A stretch of 36,797 bases of DNA from Clostridiales bacterium UBA1774 (lineage in GTDB: Bacteria > Bacillota > Clostridia > Oscillospirales > Oscillospiraceae). The notes beneath the pieces are model-generated. The model was not told where the DNA came from. It saw only the letters and a list, made by a program, of their open reading frames with translations, and did no database searches. Location of the stretch: assembly GCA_002314635.1 (NCBI GenBank), contig DCGQ01000049.1, positions 1-36,797 of the forward strand. Direction: 5' to 3'. Shown here one piece after another: positions 16,309-24,010 of the stretch (position 1 is its first letter; each line of letters opens with the position of its first letter). Position numbers and translations under genes: made by a program.

Positions 16309-17490
16309 ATGGGCATTTTCAAGTATACCCAGCTGAACCCCGTCATTTTCGGCGCGGGCGCAATCGGCACCGTTGGTGAGGAACTGAAGAACTTCGGCTG
16401 CAAGAAGCTGCTGTTCGTCTGCGGCCCCAACGTGACCAAGGCCGGCGGCACCGTCAAGGCGGAAGCCAGTCTGAAGGCCAATGGCATCGACTTCGTTTAC
16501 TGGAACGATGTGAAGCCCGATGCTCCCTCCGGCCTGATCAACAAGGCCGCTGAGTTCGCCATCAACGAAGGCTGCGACGCCGTTCTGGGCATCGGCGGCG
16601 GCTCCTGCATGGACCTGGCCAAGGCCGTGGCTCTGCTGCTGGATCTGAAGGAAACCAAGATCGAGAAGTATCTGCCGCCACCTCCTCCCACCATGCAGCC
16701 TGAGAAGGTACCGATCCTGCTAGCTCCCACCACCTCCGGCTCCGGCTCCGAGGGCACCATGGTTTCCGTCATCACCGACGAGACCACCGGCCAGAAGCAG
16801 GCTATCTTCATCCATGCCACCATCGGCATCATCGATCCCGAGCTGACCCTGACCTGCCCCCCGTCCGTCACCGCTCAGGCCGGCTTCGACGTGATGGCTC
16901 ACTGCATCGAGTCCATCACCGGCACCTTCCGCAACCCCCATTCCGAGCTGCTGGCTCTCAGCGCTCTGCGCCGCGTGCGTGACAACCTGGTCGAGTGCTA
17001 TGAGCACGGCGACAATCTGGAAGCCCGCAGCGAGATGGCTCTGGCTTCCAACTGGGCCGGTCTGGCCTTCGTTGACACCGACATCCAGCTGGGTCATGCC
17101 ACCTGCGATGCTCTGTCCGCCACCTGCCATACGCCTCACGGCATCGAGTGCTCCTGGGTCACCCCCGAGCTGCTCAAGCTGATGGCCGACACCGTGCCCG
17201 CCGAGATCCTGAAGATCGCCGAGGCCATGCGCGTTGAGCTGACCGGCAAAGAGACCAACATGGAAGTCGCTGAGAAGATCGGCGATACCATCCATGCCAT
17301 GATGCACGCCTGCAACGTCAAGACCCTTGCCGGTTATGGCGCCACCAAGGAAATGGTTCTCTCCGGCGCTCCCCTGGTTGTCGCTGCCCGTCACCTGTGG
17401 CCCAAGTGCCCGGTGTTCGCTGACAGAGACATCACCGTGGAAGAAGCTACTGCGTTCCTCTCCAACATCTGGGAAGGCTACAAGGGCTAA
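16309..17490 (+). CDS. Iron-containing (group III) alcohol dehydrogenase
   Basis: A 393-residue NAD(P)H-dependent dehydrogenase that interconverts an aldehyde and an alcohol, probably as a redox sink in fermentation. Dinucleotide binding is by GIGGGSCMDLAKA (95-107) and APTTSGSGSE. The four metal ligands are Asp194 and His198 (FDVMAHCIE), His263 (QLGHA) and His277 (HTPHG), at the same positions as in FucO. Length is normal. AAGGAGG lies 9 bases before the ATG. Codon use differs from its neighbours: eight Arg codons are five CGC, two CGT and one AGA with no CGG, whereas CGG is common around it, suggesting high expression. It is a single gene with a strong terminator. The substrate (ethanol, butanol, propanediol, etc.) is not decidable. 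Confidence 0.94.
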   Translation: MGIFKYTQLNPVIFGAGAIGTVGEELKNFGCKKLLFVCGPNVTKAGGTVKAEASLKANGIDFVYWNDVKPDAPSGLINKAAEFAINEGCDAVLGIGGGSCMDLAKAVALLLDLKETKIEKYLPPPPPTMQPEKVPILLAPTTSGSGSEGTMVSVITDETTGQKQAIFIHATIGIIDPELTLTCPPSVTAQAGFDVMAHCIESITGTFRNPHSELLALSALRRVRDNLVECYEHGDNLEARSEMALASNWAGLAFVDTDIQLGHATCDALSATCHTPHGIECSWVTPELLKLMADTVPAEILKIAEAMRVELTGKETNMEVAEKIGDTIHAMMHACNVKTLAGYGATKEMVLSGAPLVVAARHLWPKCPVFADRDITVEEATAFLSNIWEGYKG

Positions 17491-17505
17491 GATCACACAG
17501 AAATG

Positions 17506-17538
17506 GGGCGTGTTGCCAACCGCAGCACGCCCTTTTTT
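17506..17538 (+). terminator. Rho-independent terminator after the Fe-alcohol dehydrogenase
   Basis: An 11-bp stem with one G-U pair (17506-17516 with 17522-17532), a 5-base loop and six T's. A textbook intrinsic terminator. Confidence 0.92.
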
Positions 17539-17539
17539 A

Positions 17540-17586
17540 CAATCAGGAGTACACCACACGGCGGCTGCGCGGTGCAGTCCTGATTG
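17540..17586 (+). promoter_or_regulatory. Inverted repeat in the leader of the iron-sulfur flavoprotein gene
   Basis: Perfect 9-bp arms (CAATCAGGA at 17540-17548, TCCTGATTG at 17578-17586) with a nested CACC/GGTG pair, directly after the previous terminator and about 10 bases before the ribosome site. No clear promoter is visible between terminator and gene. Confidence 0.4.
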
Positions 17587-17610
17587 CAAAAGAAACAGGA
17601 GGAAACGAAT

Positions 17611-18228
17611 ATGAAAGTTTTACTGGTAAACGGTTCTCCCCATGCAAACGGCTGTACGGCCACTGCACTGGAGGAAGCGGCCAAGGCCATCCGGGAATGC
17701 GGCGCGGAAGCGGAGCTTTTCTGGATCGGCAATAAAGCGGTCAATGGCTGCACCGGCTGCCGCGGCTGCCGGGACGGGCACTGTATCCTGCCGGATGACG
17801 GCGTGAACAGCCTGATCGACGCCATCAACGCCGCTGACGGCGTGATTTTCGGCTCCCCGGTGCATTTCGCCGGACCTGCCGGTAATCTGCACAGTATGCT
17901 GGATCGGGTGTTCTATGCCAAGCGTTCCTTCGCGGGCAAGCCCGGTGCTGCCGTGCTCAGCTGCCGCAGAAGCGGCGGCACTGCGTCCTTCGATGTGCTG
18001 AACAAATACTTCACCATCTCCGGAATGCCCATCGTCAGCAGCCAGTACTGGAATGTGGTACACGGCAACACACCGGACGAGGTCCGGCAGGATCTGGAGG
18101 GTATGCAGACCATGCGCACGCTGGGCCGCAACATGGTATGGCTGCTGAAATGCATCGAAGCCGGAAAACAGGCCGGGGTCGAATACCCGGCAAGAGAGCC
18201 GTTTACGCCTACGAATTTCATTCGCTGA
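17611..18228 (+). CDS. Iron-sulfur flavoprotein / NADPH-dependent FMN reductase family
   Basis: A 205-residue flavodoxin-fold protein. The N-terminal VNGSPHANGCTATAL (6-20) is the FMN phosphate loop, and SPVHFAGPAGNLHSMLDR is a second flavin-contact region. Cys47, 50, 53 and 58 form a compact C-x2-C-x2-C-x4-C motif like that holding the [4Fe-4S] cluster of archaeal iron-sulfur flavoprotein (Isf). Isf passes electrons from ferredoxin and can act on O2 or H2O2, so an electron-transfer or oxygen-protection role is plausible but inferred. CAGGAGG precedes the ATG at 17611, so the in-frame ATG-less extension upstream is ignored. The PLP enzyme gene follows 32 bases on. Confidence 0.88.
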   Translation: MKVLLVNGSPHANGCTATALEEAAKAIRECGAEAELFWIGNKAVNGCTGCRGCRDGHCILPDDGVNSLIDAINAADGVIFGSPVHFAGPAGNLHSMLDRVFYAKRSFAGKPGAAVLSCRRSGGTASFDVLNKYFTISGMPIVSSQYWNVVHGNTPDEVRQDLEGMQTMRTLGRNMVWLLKCIEAGKQAGVEYPAREPFTPTNFIR

Positions 18229-18260
18229 TACAAAATAAGGAATACATCAGGAGGAACATC

Positions 18261-19472
18261 ATGACGGAATTTGAGAAACAATACTGTTGGGATCGGCGGG
18301 GCAGCGGTTGTGCCAAATGGGACGGCATGGAAATGAGCTTCCGTGAAAAAGACCTGATCGCGCTGTGGGTCGCGGATATGGATTACCGCTGCCCGGACAG
18401 CGTGCAGGAGGCCATGGGCAAAATGGTCGCCATGAACACCTATGGCTACACCTTCCCCAAGCCTTCCTACTATAAGAGCTTCATCGACTGGGAAGAGAAG
18501 CGCCACGGTCTGCAGGTGCAGCAGAGTTGGATCCGCTACACCCCCGGCGTGGTGGTGGGCATTTACCGCTTCATCGGCGCACTGACGCAGCCGGGTGACG
18601 GCGTGATTATTCTCTCTCCCTGCTACTACCCCTTCATGGACGCGGTGGCAGACACCGGCCGCAAGCTGGTCTGCTCCATGCTGAAGAAGGACGAAAAAGG
18701 TTACTACACCCCCGACTACGCCGACTTTGAGGCAAAGATCGTGGCCAACAATGTGCACGCCTTTGTGCTCTGCTCCCCCCACAACCCGGTGGGCCGCATC
18801 TGGAAGAAGGAAGAGCTGGCGGAGCTGCTCCGCATCTGCGAGAAGCACGGCGTCTATGTGATCGCCGATGAGATCCATCACGATCTGGAGCTGACGGAGA
18901 AGCACACGCCCACGCTCAGCGCCTATCCCTGCGAGAAGTTCACCGTCATGCTCACCGCTGCCAGCAAGACCTTCAATCTGGCCGGTCTGAGCCATTCCAT
19001 GGCCATCGTACCCGACCCGGAAATCCGGAAGCAGTATGACCGGTTCACCAAGCCTTTCACCGGCTTCAACGCCAATATGACCGGCTTTGTGGCCATCGAA
19101 GCCGCCTACACCGGCGGCGAAGCATGGCTGGACGGCTGTCTGGAGACCCTGCGGCTGAACGCTAAGTATGTGGAGGAAACGCTTCCCAAGGCGCTGCCCA
19201 AGGCCGTGGTCAGTCCGCTGGAGGGTACCTATCTCCAGTGGGTGGATTTGAGTGCCTACCTGACCCCGGATGATCTCCGGGATGTGGTGCTGCACAAGTG
19301 CCGTCTGGCGGTAGACTGGGGCAGTCAGTTCTTCCCCACCGCCACCCGCAGTCAGGGCGATCTGACCGCTTATCTGGAAGGCAGAAAGGATGCCCACATC
19401 CGCCTGAACCTTGCCACCGCCGAAACCAATGTAAAGCTGGCTGTGGAGCGGCTGATCGAGGCGCTGCAGTAA
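18261..19472 (+). CDS. MalY/PatB-family PLP enzyme (cystathionine beta-lyase / aminotransferase)
   Basis: A 403-residue fold-type I PLP enzyme. Members such as PatB and MalY cleave C-S bonds in cystathionine or cysteine conjugates, giving pyruvate, ammonia and a thiol. Motifs: LWVADMDYRCP near the start, the cofactor Asp203 in IADEIHHDLEL, the PLP lysine Lys236 in AASKTFNLAGL, and an Arg near the end (HIRLNLA) for the substrate carboxylate. CAGGAGGAAC precedes the ATG at 18261; the longer frame overlaps the previous gene. It sits between the iron-sulfur flavoprotein and topB, all on the + strand with short gaps. C-S lyase versus aminotransferase activity cannot be settled by sequence alone. 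Confidence 0.9.
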   Translation: MTEFEKQYCWDRRGSGCAKWDGMEMSFREKDLIALWVADMDYRCPDSVQEAMGKMVAMNTYGYTFPKPSYYKSFIDWEEKRHGLQVQQSWIRYTPGVVVGIYRFIGALTQPGDGVIILSPCYYPFMDAVADTGRKLVCSMLKKDEKGYYTPDYADFEAKIVANNVHAFVLCSPHNPVGRIWKKEELAELLRICEKHGVYVIADEIHHDLELTEKHTPTLSAYPCEKFTVMLTAASKTFNLAGLSHSMAIVPDPEIRKQYDRFTKPFTGFNANMTGFVAIEAAYTGGEAWLDGCLETLRLNAKYVEETLPKALPKAVVSPLEGTYLQWVDLSAYLTPDDLRDVVLHKCRLAVDWGSQFFPTATRSQGDLTAYLEGRKDAHIRLNLATAETNVKLAVERLIEALQ

Positions 19473-19523
19473 ATTCCCCGGCAGGAAATCTGCCATTCAT
19501 CATCTCCCGCAGGAGGCAACATT

Positions 19524-21680
19524 ATGTCAAAAACGCTGGTACTGGCGGAAAAACCCTCCGTTGGCAAGGAGCTTGCCCGCGTTCTGGGCGCAAACCGGGG
19601 CGGGGAAGGCTATCTGGAAGGCGGTTCCTATCTGGTCACATGGGCGCTGGGTCACCTTGTCACGCTGGCAGACCCGGAGGAATACGATAAAAAGTACAAA
19701 AGCTGGGATCTGGAAACGCTGCCCATGCTGCCGGAAAAGCGGAAGCTGGTGGTCATTCCCGAAACCGGGCGGCAGTTCCGGGTGGTACAGGGTCTGCTGA
19801 AGCGTCCGGATATCGGCGAACTGATCATTGCCACCGATGCAGGCCGCGAGGGCGAGCTGGTGGCACGATGGATCATGGAAAAGGCCGGGTGGCGCGGCAA
19901 GACCCGGCGGCTTTGGATTTCCTCTCAGACGGACAAAGCCATTCGGGAGGGTTTTCAGAACCTCCGCCCCGCTGCGGATTACGACCGGCTGTATCAGGCG
20001 GCAGAGGCCCGCAGTCAGGCGGACTGGTATGTGGGTCTGAACGTGACGAGAGCGCTGACCTGCCAGCACGGTGCTTCCCTCTCCGCCGGTCGGGTACAGA
20101 CCCCCACGCTGGCCATGCTGGTGCAGCGGGAGGAGGAGATCCGTCGCTTTGTGCCGCAGGAATACTACACGGTTTCCGCCCGCACCGGGCTGGGTTTCTC
20201 CGCCTCCTGGCGGGATAAGCGCAATCAGGCCCGCATCAGCGACAAAGCACAGGCAGAAGCGCTGGTGCAGAAGCTGGTCGGGAAGCAGGCCCGCATCGTC
20301 ACCCTGAAAAAGCAGTATAAGCAGACGCCGCCCCCCGCCGCCTATGACCTCACCGAGCTGCAGCGGGACGCGAATAAAAAATACACCTATACCGCCAAGG
20401 AAACGCTGAACCTGATGCAGAGCCTGTATGAGCATCACAAGGTACTCACCTATCCCCGCACCGACAGCCGCTACATCTCCGATGATGTGGTGCCCACGCT
20501 GCCGGAGCGGCTCATGTCCATGCGCTTCGGCTCCTACGCCCAGCTGGTGAATCAGCTGCTGCGAAGCCGTCCGCTGCAGACCCGGTATCTGGTGAACAAC
20601 GCCAAGGTGACCGATCACCATGCCATTCTGCCCACAGAGGAACCGGCGGATTTCCGCTATATGAGCGGCCCGGAGCAGAATATCTATGATCTGGTGGCCC
20701 GCCGCTTTCTGGCGGTGCTGCTGCCGCCTTTCAGCTATGAGGAAATTGAAATGACCCTCCAGTGCGGCACGGAAACACTGGTGGCCAAAGGCCGCCGGGT
20801 TCTGGACGAAGGCTGGCACGCCGCCTATCAGAGCGTTTCCGAAGAGGACGAGGACGAAGAACAGCGGCAGAACCTACCCGGTCTGCAGCAGGGCCAGCTG
20901 GTAGAGTTGAAAACCGTGAAGGTGGTCACGGGTAAGACCGCGCCGCCCGCCCGTTATACGGAGGCGACGCTGCTCACCGCCATGGAGCATCCCGCCGCTC
21001 AGGGGGACGACCGGAAAACGCTGGAGGAAACCGGCGGTCTGGGAACTCCCGCCACCCGGGCGGACATCATCGAAAAGCTGCTCTCCGCCTTCTATGCCGA
21101 GCGCAGCGGCAAGAGCCTGATCCCCACCTCCAAGGGCACCCAGCTGGTTTCGCTGGTGCCGGAGGAGCTTCGCAGTCCGCAGATGACCGCGAAGTGGGAA
21201 AACCGGCTCAGCGCCATCGCCGCCGGGCAGGAGCGGCCGGACGCATTCATCAAAGAGATGAAGGCCTACGCTGCCCAACTGGTCAACGAAGTGAAGGCCA
21301 GTGAAAAATCCTATCGGCACGACAATGTGACCAAGGAGCGCTGCCCGGACTGCGGCCAGTTCCTGCTGTCCGTCACCGGAAAGAAGGGCAATAAAATGCT
21401 GGTCTGTCCTGACCGGAACTGCGGCTACCGGAAAAGTCTCAGCGTGGTGACCAATGCCCGCTGCCCCAACTGTCACAAGAAGCTGGAGCTGCGCGGCGAA
21501 GGGGATAAACGGATGTTTGTCTGCGTCTGCGGCTACCGGGAAAAGCTCAGTGATTTTGAGAAGCGGAAAGAGGACAAGGGCGCCGGGAAGCGGGATGTGC
21601 AGAAATACCTGAGCAATCAGGCCAGCGAGGGCAATACCGCTATGGCGGACGCTTTGAAAAAATGGATGGAACAGGAGTGA
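19524..21680 (+). CDS. topB: DNA topoisomerase III (type IA)
   Basis: A 718-residue type IA topoisomerase that nicks, passes and reseals single strands to decatenate DNA. The N-terminal TOPRIM domain has LAEKPSVGKELARVLG and ATDAGREGELVARWI (acidic metal site). SAGRVQTPTLAMLV and the catalytic Tyr310 in LTYPRTDSRYIS follow, then GLGTPATRADIIEKL. The C-terminus carries two C4 zinc ribbons starting at Cys607 (CPDC ... CPDRNC, then CPNC ... CVCG). GCAGGAGG precedes the ATG by 8 bases. It leads a tight run: the nudix gene begins 5 bases after its stop and the response regulator 2 bases after that. topB copies occur on conjugative elements, but nothing else here points to one. Confidence 0.95.
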   Translation: MSKTLVLAEKPSVGKELARVLGANRGGEGYLEGGSYLVTWALGHLVTLADPEEYDKKYKSWDLETLPMLPEKRKLVVIPETGRQFRVVQGLLKRPDIGELIIATDAGREGELVARWIMEKAGWRGKTRRLWISSQTDKAIREGFQNLRPAADYDRLYQAAEARSQADWYVGLNVTRALTCQHGASLSAGRVQTPTLAMLVQREEEIRRFVPQEYYTVSARTGLGFSASWRDKRNQARISDKAQAEALVQKLVGKQARIVTLKKQYKQTPPPAAYDLTELQRDANKKYTYTAKETLNLMQSLYEHHKVLTYPRTDSRYISDDVVPTLPERLMSMRFGSYAQLVNQLLRSRPLQTRYLVNNAKVTDHHAILPTEEPADFRYMSGPEQNIYDLVARRFLAVLLPPFSYEEIEMTLQCGTETLVAKGRRVLDEGWHAAYQSVSEEDEDEEQRQNLPGLQQGQLVELKTVKVVTGKTAPPARYTEATLLTAMEHPAAQGDDRKTLEETGGLGTPATRADIIEKLLSAFYAERSGKSLIPTSKGTQLVSLVPEELRSPQMTAKWENRLSAIAAGQERPDAFIKEMKAYAAQLVNEVKASEKSYRHDNVTKERCPDCGQFLLSVTGKKGNKMLVCPDRNCGYRKSLSVVTNARCPNCHKKLELRGEGDKRMFVCVCGYREKLSDFEKRKEDKGAGKRDVQKYLSNQASEGNTAMADALKKWMEQE

Positions 21681-21685
21681 ACCCG

Positions 21686-22228
21686 ATGGATTTGACGGAA
21701 AAGAAGGTTTCAAGCGAGGAGATCTACAAGGGCGTGGTCTTTACCGTGACAAAGGACAGTATCCTTCTGCCGGACGGACGCCCTGGCCGCCGGGATCTGG
21801 TACACTCCAACGGCGGCGTGGTGATCCTGCCGGTAGATCGGGACGGGAATATCACGCTGGTGCGGCAGTTCCGCTATGCCCATGGCCGCGTGCTGCTGGA
21901 AGCCGTGGCCGGAAAGCTGGAAACCGGCGAGGAGCCCTTCCCTGCCGCCCAACGGGAGCTGCGGGAGGAGACCGGCTTCACCGCCGAAAGCTGGGACGAT
22001 CTGGGTCCCATCGTCACCAGTCCCGGTTTTCTCACGGAAAATCTCTATCTCTATCTGGCCCGGGAGCTGACTGCCGGAGAGCAGGATCTGGATGACGGTG
22101 AATTTCTGAACACCGTGAAGCTGCCCTTCCGGGAGGCATGGGAAATGGCGCTGGACGGGCGCATTGACGATGCGAAAACGCTGGCTGTTCTGCTGCGGGC
22201 AAAGCATCTGCTGGACAAGGAGAACTGA
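21686..22228 (+). CDS. Nudix hydrolase, ADP-ribose pyrophosphatase type
   Basis: A 180-residue Nudix enzyme that most likely splits ADP-ribose or similar sugar nucleotides into AMP and sugar phosphate. The Nudix box starts at Gly76 and has E82, R90, E91, E94 and E95 (GKLETGEE ... RELREETGF). Upstream, VRQFRYAHGRVLLEAVAG matches the ADP-ribose pyrophosphatase (NudF/YqkG) branch. The start at 21686 has ACAGGAG 8 bases upstream; an in-frame ATG at 21662 inside topB lacks a site. Its end contains the AAGGAG used by the response-regulator gene. Substrate choice is inferred from the branch. Confidence 0.9.
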   Translation: MDLTEKKVSSEEIYKGVVFTVTKDSILLPDGRPGRRDLVHSNGGVVILPVDRDGNITLVRQFRYAHGRVLLEAVAGKLETGEEPFPAAQRELREETGFTAESWDDLGPIVTSPGFLTENLYLYLARELTAGEQDLDDGEFLNTVKLPFREAWEMALDGRIDDAKTLAVLLRAKHLLDKEN

Positions 22229-22230
22229 GC

Positions 22231-22926
22231 ATGGCAAAACGGGTACTGGTGGTGGACGACGAGCAGAGCATCGTGGAGATCCTGCGGTTCAATCTGGAGC
22301 GGGAGGGTTATGAGGTGCTTGCCGCCTACGACGGCCGCGACGGACTGGAACAGGCGCAGACCGGGCATCCGGATCTGATTCTTCTGGATGTGATGCTGCC
22401 CCATATGGACGGGTTTTCCGTCTGCCGGGAGCTGCGGAAAACCGACCGGCTGACGCCGATCATCATGCTCACCGCCCGGGAGGAGGAACAGGATCGGGTC
22501 ATGGGTCTGGATCTGGGCGCAGACGATTATGTGGTGAAGCCCTTCTCCGTCCGGGAGCTGCTGGCCCGGGTCCGCACCAACATGCGCCGTCAGGGCGCTA
22601 TGGAGGAACCGCAGGCGGAGGCTGCACCGGCGCTTGGCTCCGGGCGCATCACCGTGGATACCGGGCGGCAGACGGTCATGAAGGACGGCAGGCCGCTGGA
22701 TGTGAGCCAGCGGGAATATGAGCTGATCCGTCTGCTGGCTGCCTCGCCCGGAACCGTGTTCTCCCGGGAACAGCTGCTGAATCAGGTGTGGAATTACGAC
22801 TATTACGGCGACACCCGGGCGGTGGATGTGGCTGTCCGCCGTCTCCGTGAAAAGCTGGAGGACGACCCTGCAAACCCGGTGCTGCTCTGCACCCGCCGCG
22901 GCGGCGGATACTATCTGAGTGAATAA
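22231..22926 (+). CDS. walR: OmpR-family response regulator, WalR (YycF/VicR)-like
   Basis: A 231-residue two-component regulator. The receiver domain (1-115) has the acidic pair Asp9-Asp10, the phosphorylated Asp53 (LILLDVMLP), Thr81 and Lys103 (VVKPFSVRELLARV). The winged-helix DNA-binding domain (130-230) has SREQLLNQVWNYDYYGD, VDVAVRRLREKLEDDP and TRRGGGYYL. These stretches closely resemble B. subtilis WalR, which controls wall hydrolases. WalR normally sits directly beside walK; here the only walK-like kinase is about 8 kb away on the other strand. It lies 2 bases behind the nudix gene with AAGGAG inside that gene's end. PhoP-type identity is the main alternative. Confidence 0.85.
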   Translation: MAKRVLVVDDEQSIVEILRFNLEREGYEVLAAYDGRDGLEQAQTGHPDLILLDVMLPHMDGFSVCRELRKTDRLTPIIMLTAREEEQDRVMGLDLGADDYVVKPFSVRELLARVRTNMRRQGAMEEPQAEAAPALGSGRITVDTGRQTVMKDGRPLDVSQREYELIRLLAASPGTVFSREQLLNQVWNYDYYGDTRAVDVAVRRLREKLEDDPANPVLLCTRRGGGYYLSE

Positions 22927-22930
22927 AGGC

Positions 22931-22965
22931 GGAGCCTTCTCAAAACAGTGTTTTGAGAAGGCTCC
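22931..22965. terminator. Bidirectional terminator between walR-like gene and the radical activase
   Basis: A perfect 16-bp stem (22931-22946 with 22950-22965) with a 3-base loop lies between two converging genes. T-rich tails are weak on both sides (AATTGTATCTT on +, GCCTTTATT on -), but the stem is very stable. Confidence 0.85.
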
Positions 22966-23002
22966 AATTGTATCTTATGAATGAAAGTCCGGGTCAGCCG
23001 GA

Positions 23003-23953
23003 TCAGTGGATCATGGCGTTCAGGCCCATATCCTGAAACAGCTTCAGCGATTCCTGCATAAACTCATCGGTAGGCGGCTCCAGATTGGTCAGCCGGTATT
23101 TGATTCCCAGCCGGTCATACTTCATCTTGCCCAGCTTATGGTAGGGCAGCAGCTGCACCACATCAATTCCCTTCTGAATCTCCACGCAGAACTCCGCCGT
23201 GGCTTTCACATTCTCCGGCGTGGCATTCAGCTTGGGGATCATGGGGTAACGCACCTGAAACCGTGCGCCCGCCTCGCAGAGAACCCGGGCGTTCTTGTGG
23301 ATCAGCTCATTGGGTACGCCGGTCAGCTTCTGATGATGATAGGAATCCATATGCTTCAGATCATACAGGAACAGGTCGATATAGGGCAGGATCTCCAGAT
23401 AATGCTCCGTGGGGGCAAAGCCGGTGGTATCCAGTGCCACGGTGAAGCCCTCCGCCTTGCAGGCCTTGGCCAGCGCCAGCGTAAAGGGGAACTGGCTCAT
23501 GGGTTCGCCGCCGGAGATGGTCACGCCGCCGCCGGATTTCGCATAGAACTTCCGATCCTGCGAAACCTTCTGCATGACTTCCTCCACCGTCTTAGGCTGG
23601 CGGGGGTCATACAGGGCGGTACTGGGACAGGCGGCAACGCATTTCAGGCAGGTGTTGCACTTGCTGCGGTCAATGGCCGGGTAGGTGACCATTTTCTGTT
23701 CCTTGATGTCCTCCTTGGTCTCTCCCTCGGTGATCGCGCCCTGATCGCAGGCTGCCTTGCAGGGAGCGCCGTACCCCATGCCGATGCAGCGCAGCTCCAT
23801 AAAGGCCAGATCGGAGCCAAAGCTCTGGCTTTCCGGACTGTGGCACCAGAGGCAGTGCAGCGGGCAGCCCTTCAGAAACACGGTGGTACGGATGCCGGGT
23901 CCGTCATGAACGGAAAACTTCTGGATATCATATACATAGCCAAGCTCGGACAT
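23003..23953 (-). CDS. Glycyl-radical enzyme activating protein (radical SAM)
   Basis: A 316-residue radical SAM activase that installs the glycyl radical on a pyruvate-formate-lyase-like partner. DIQKFSVHDGPGIRTTVFLK leads into the radical SAM cluster Cys30-x3-Cys34-x2-Cys37 (GCPLHCLWCH). SISGG-type binding is by GGGVTISGGEP. Between them is the ferredoxin-like insert seen in non-PFL activases (HpdA, BssD, IslB types). Its second cluster is complete (Cys99, 102, 105, 109), but the first has only Cys56, Cys65 and Cys69, with Met59 where a Cys is expected. AAAGGAAG precedes the ATG. It has its own consensus promoter. No glycyl-radical enzyme gene is in the window, so the partner is unknown. 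Confidence 0.92.
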   Translation of the reverse strand: MSELGYVYDIQKFSVHDGPGIRTTVFLKGCPLHCLWCHSPESQSFGSDLAFMELRCIGMGYGAPCKAACDQGAITEGETKEDIKEQKMVTYPAIDRSKCNTCLKCVAACPSTALYDPRQPKTVEEVMQKVSQDRKFYAKSGGGVTISGGEPMSQFPFTLALAKACKAEGFTVALDTTGFAPTEHYLEILPYIDLFLYDLKHMDSYHHQKLTGVPNELIHKNARVLCEAGARFQVRYPMIPKLNATPENVKATAEFCVEIQKGIDVVQLLPYHKLGKMKYDRLGIKYRLTNLEPPTDEFMQESLKLFQDMGLNAMIH

Positions 23954-23981
23954 GGTGACACTTCCTTTCTCTCATATCGGG

Positions 23982-24010
23982 ATTATATCGGTATCCGGCG
24001 TGCTTGTCAA
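23982..24010 (-). promoter_or_regulatory. Fully consensus sigma-A promoter for the radical activase
   Basis: Minus-strand TTGACA, a 17-base spacer and TATAAT: a perfect match in both hexamers and spacing. The -35 box includes the stop codon of the upstream phosphohexomutase. A repeated CGATAT flanks the -10, which could be part of an operator. Confidence 0.85.

Noticed and set aside
19480..19494. Small hairpin GGCAG/CTGCC before topB
   Set aside because: Only a 5-bp stem with no T-run or conserved context; likely chance.
19524..21680. topB as a sign of an integrated conjugative element
   Set aside because: No relaxase, type IV secretion, integrase or attachment repeats are present and the neighbours are housekeeping genes.
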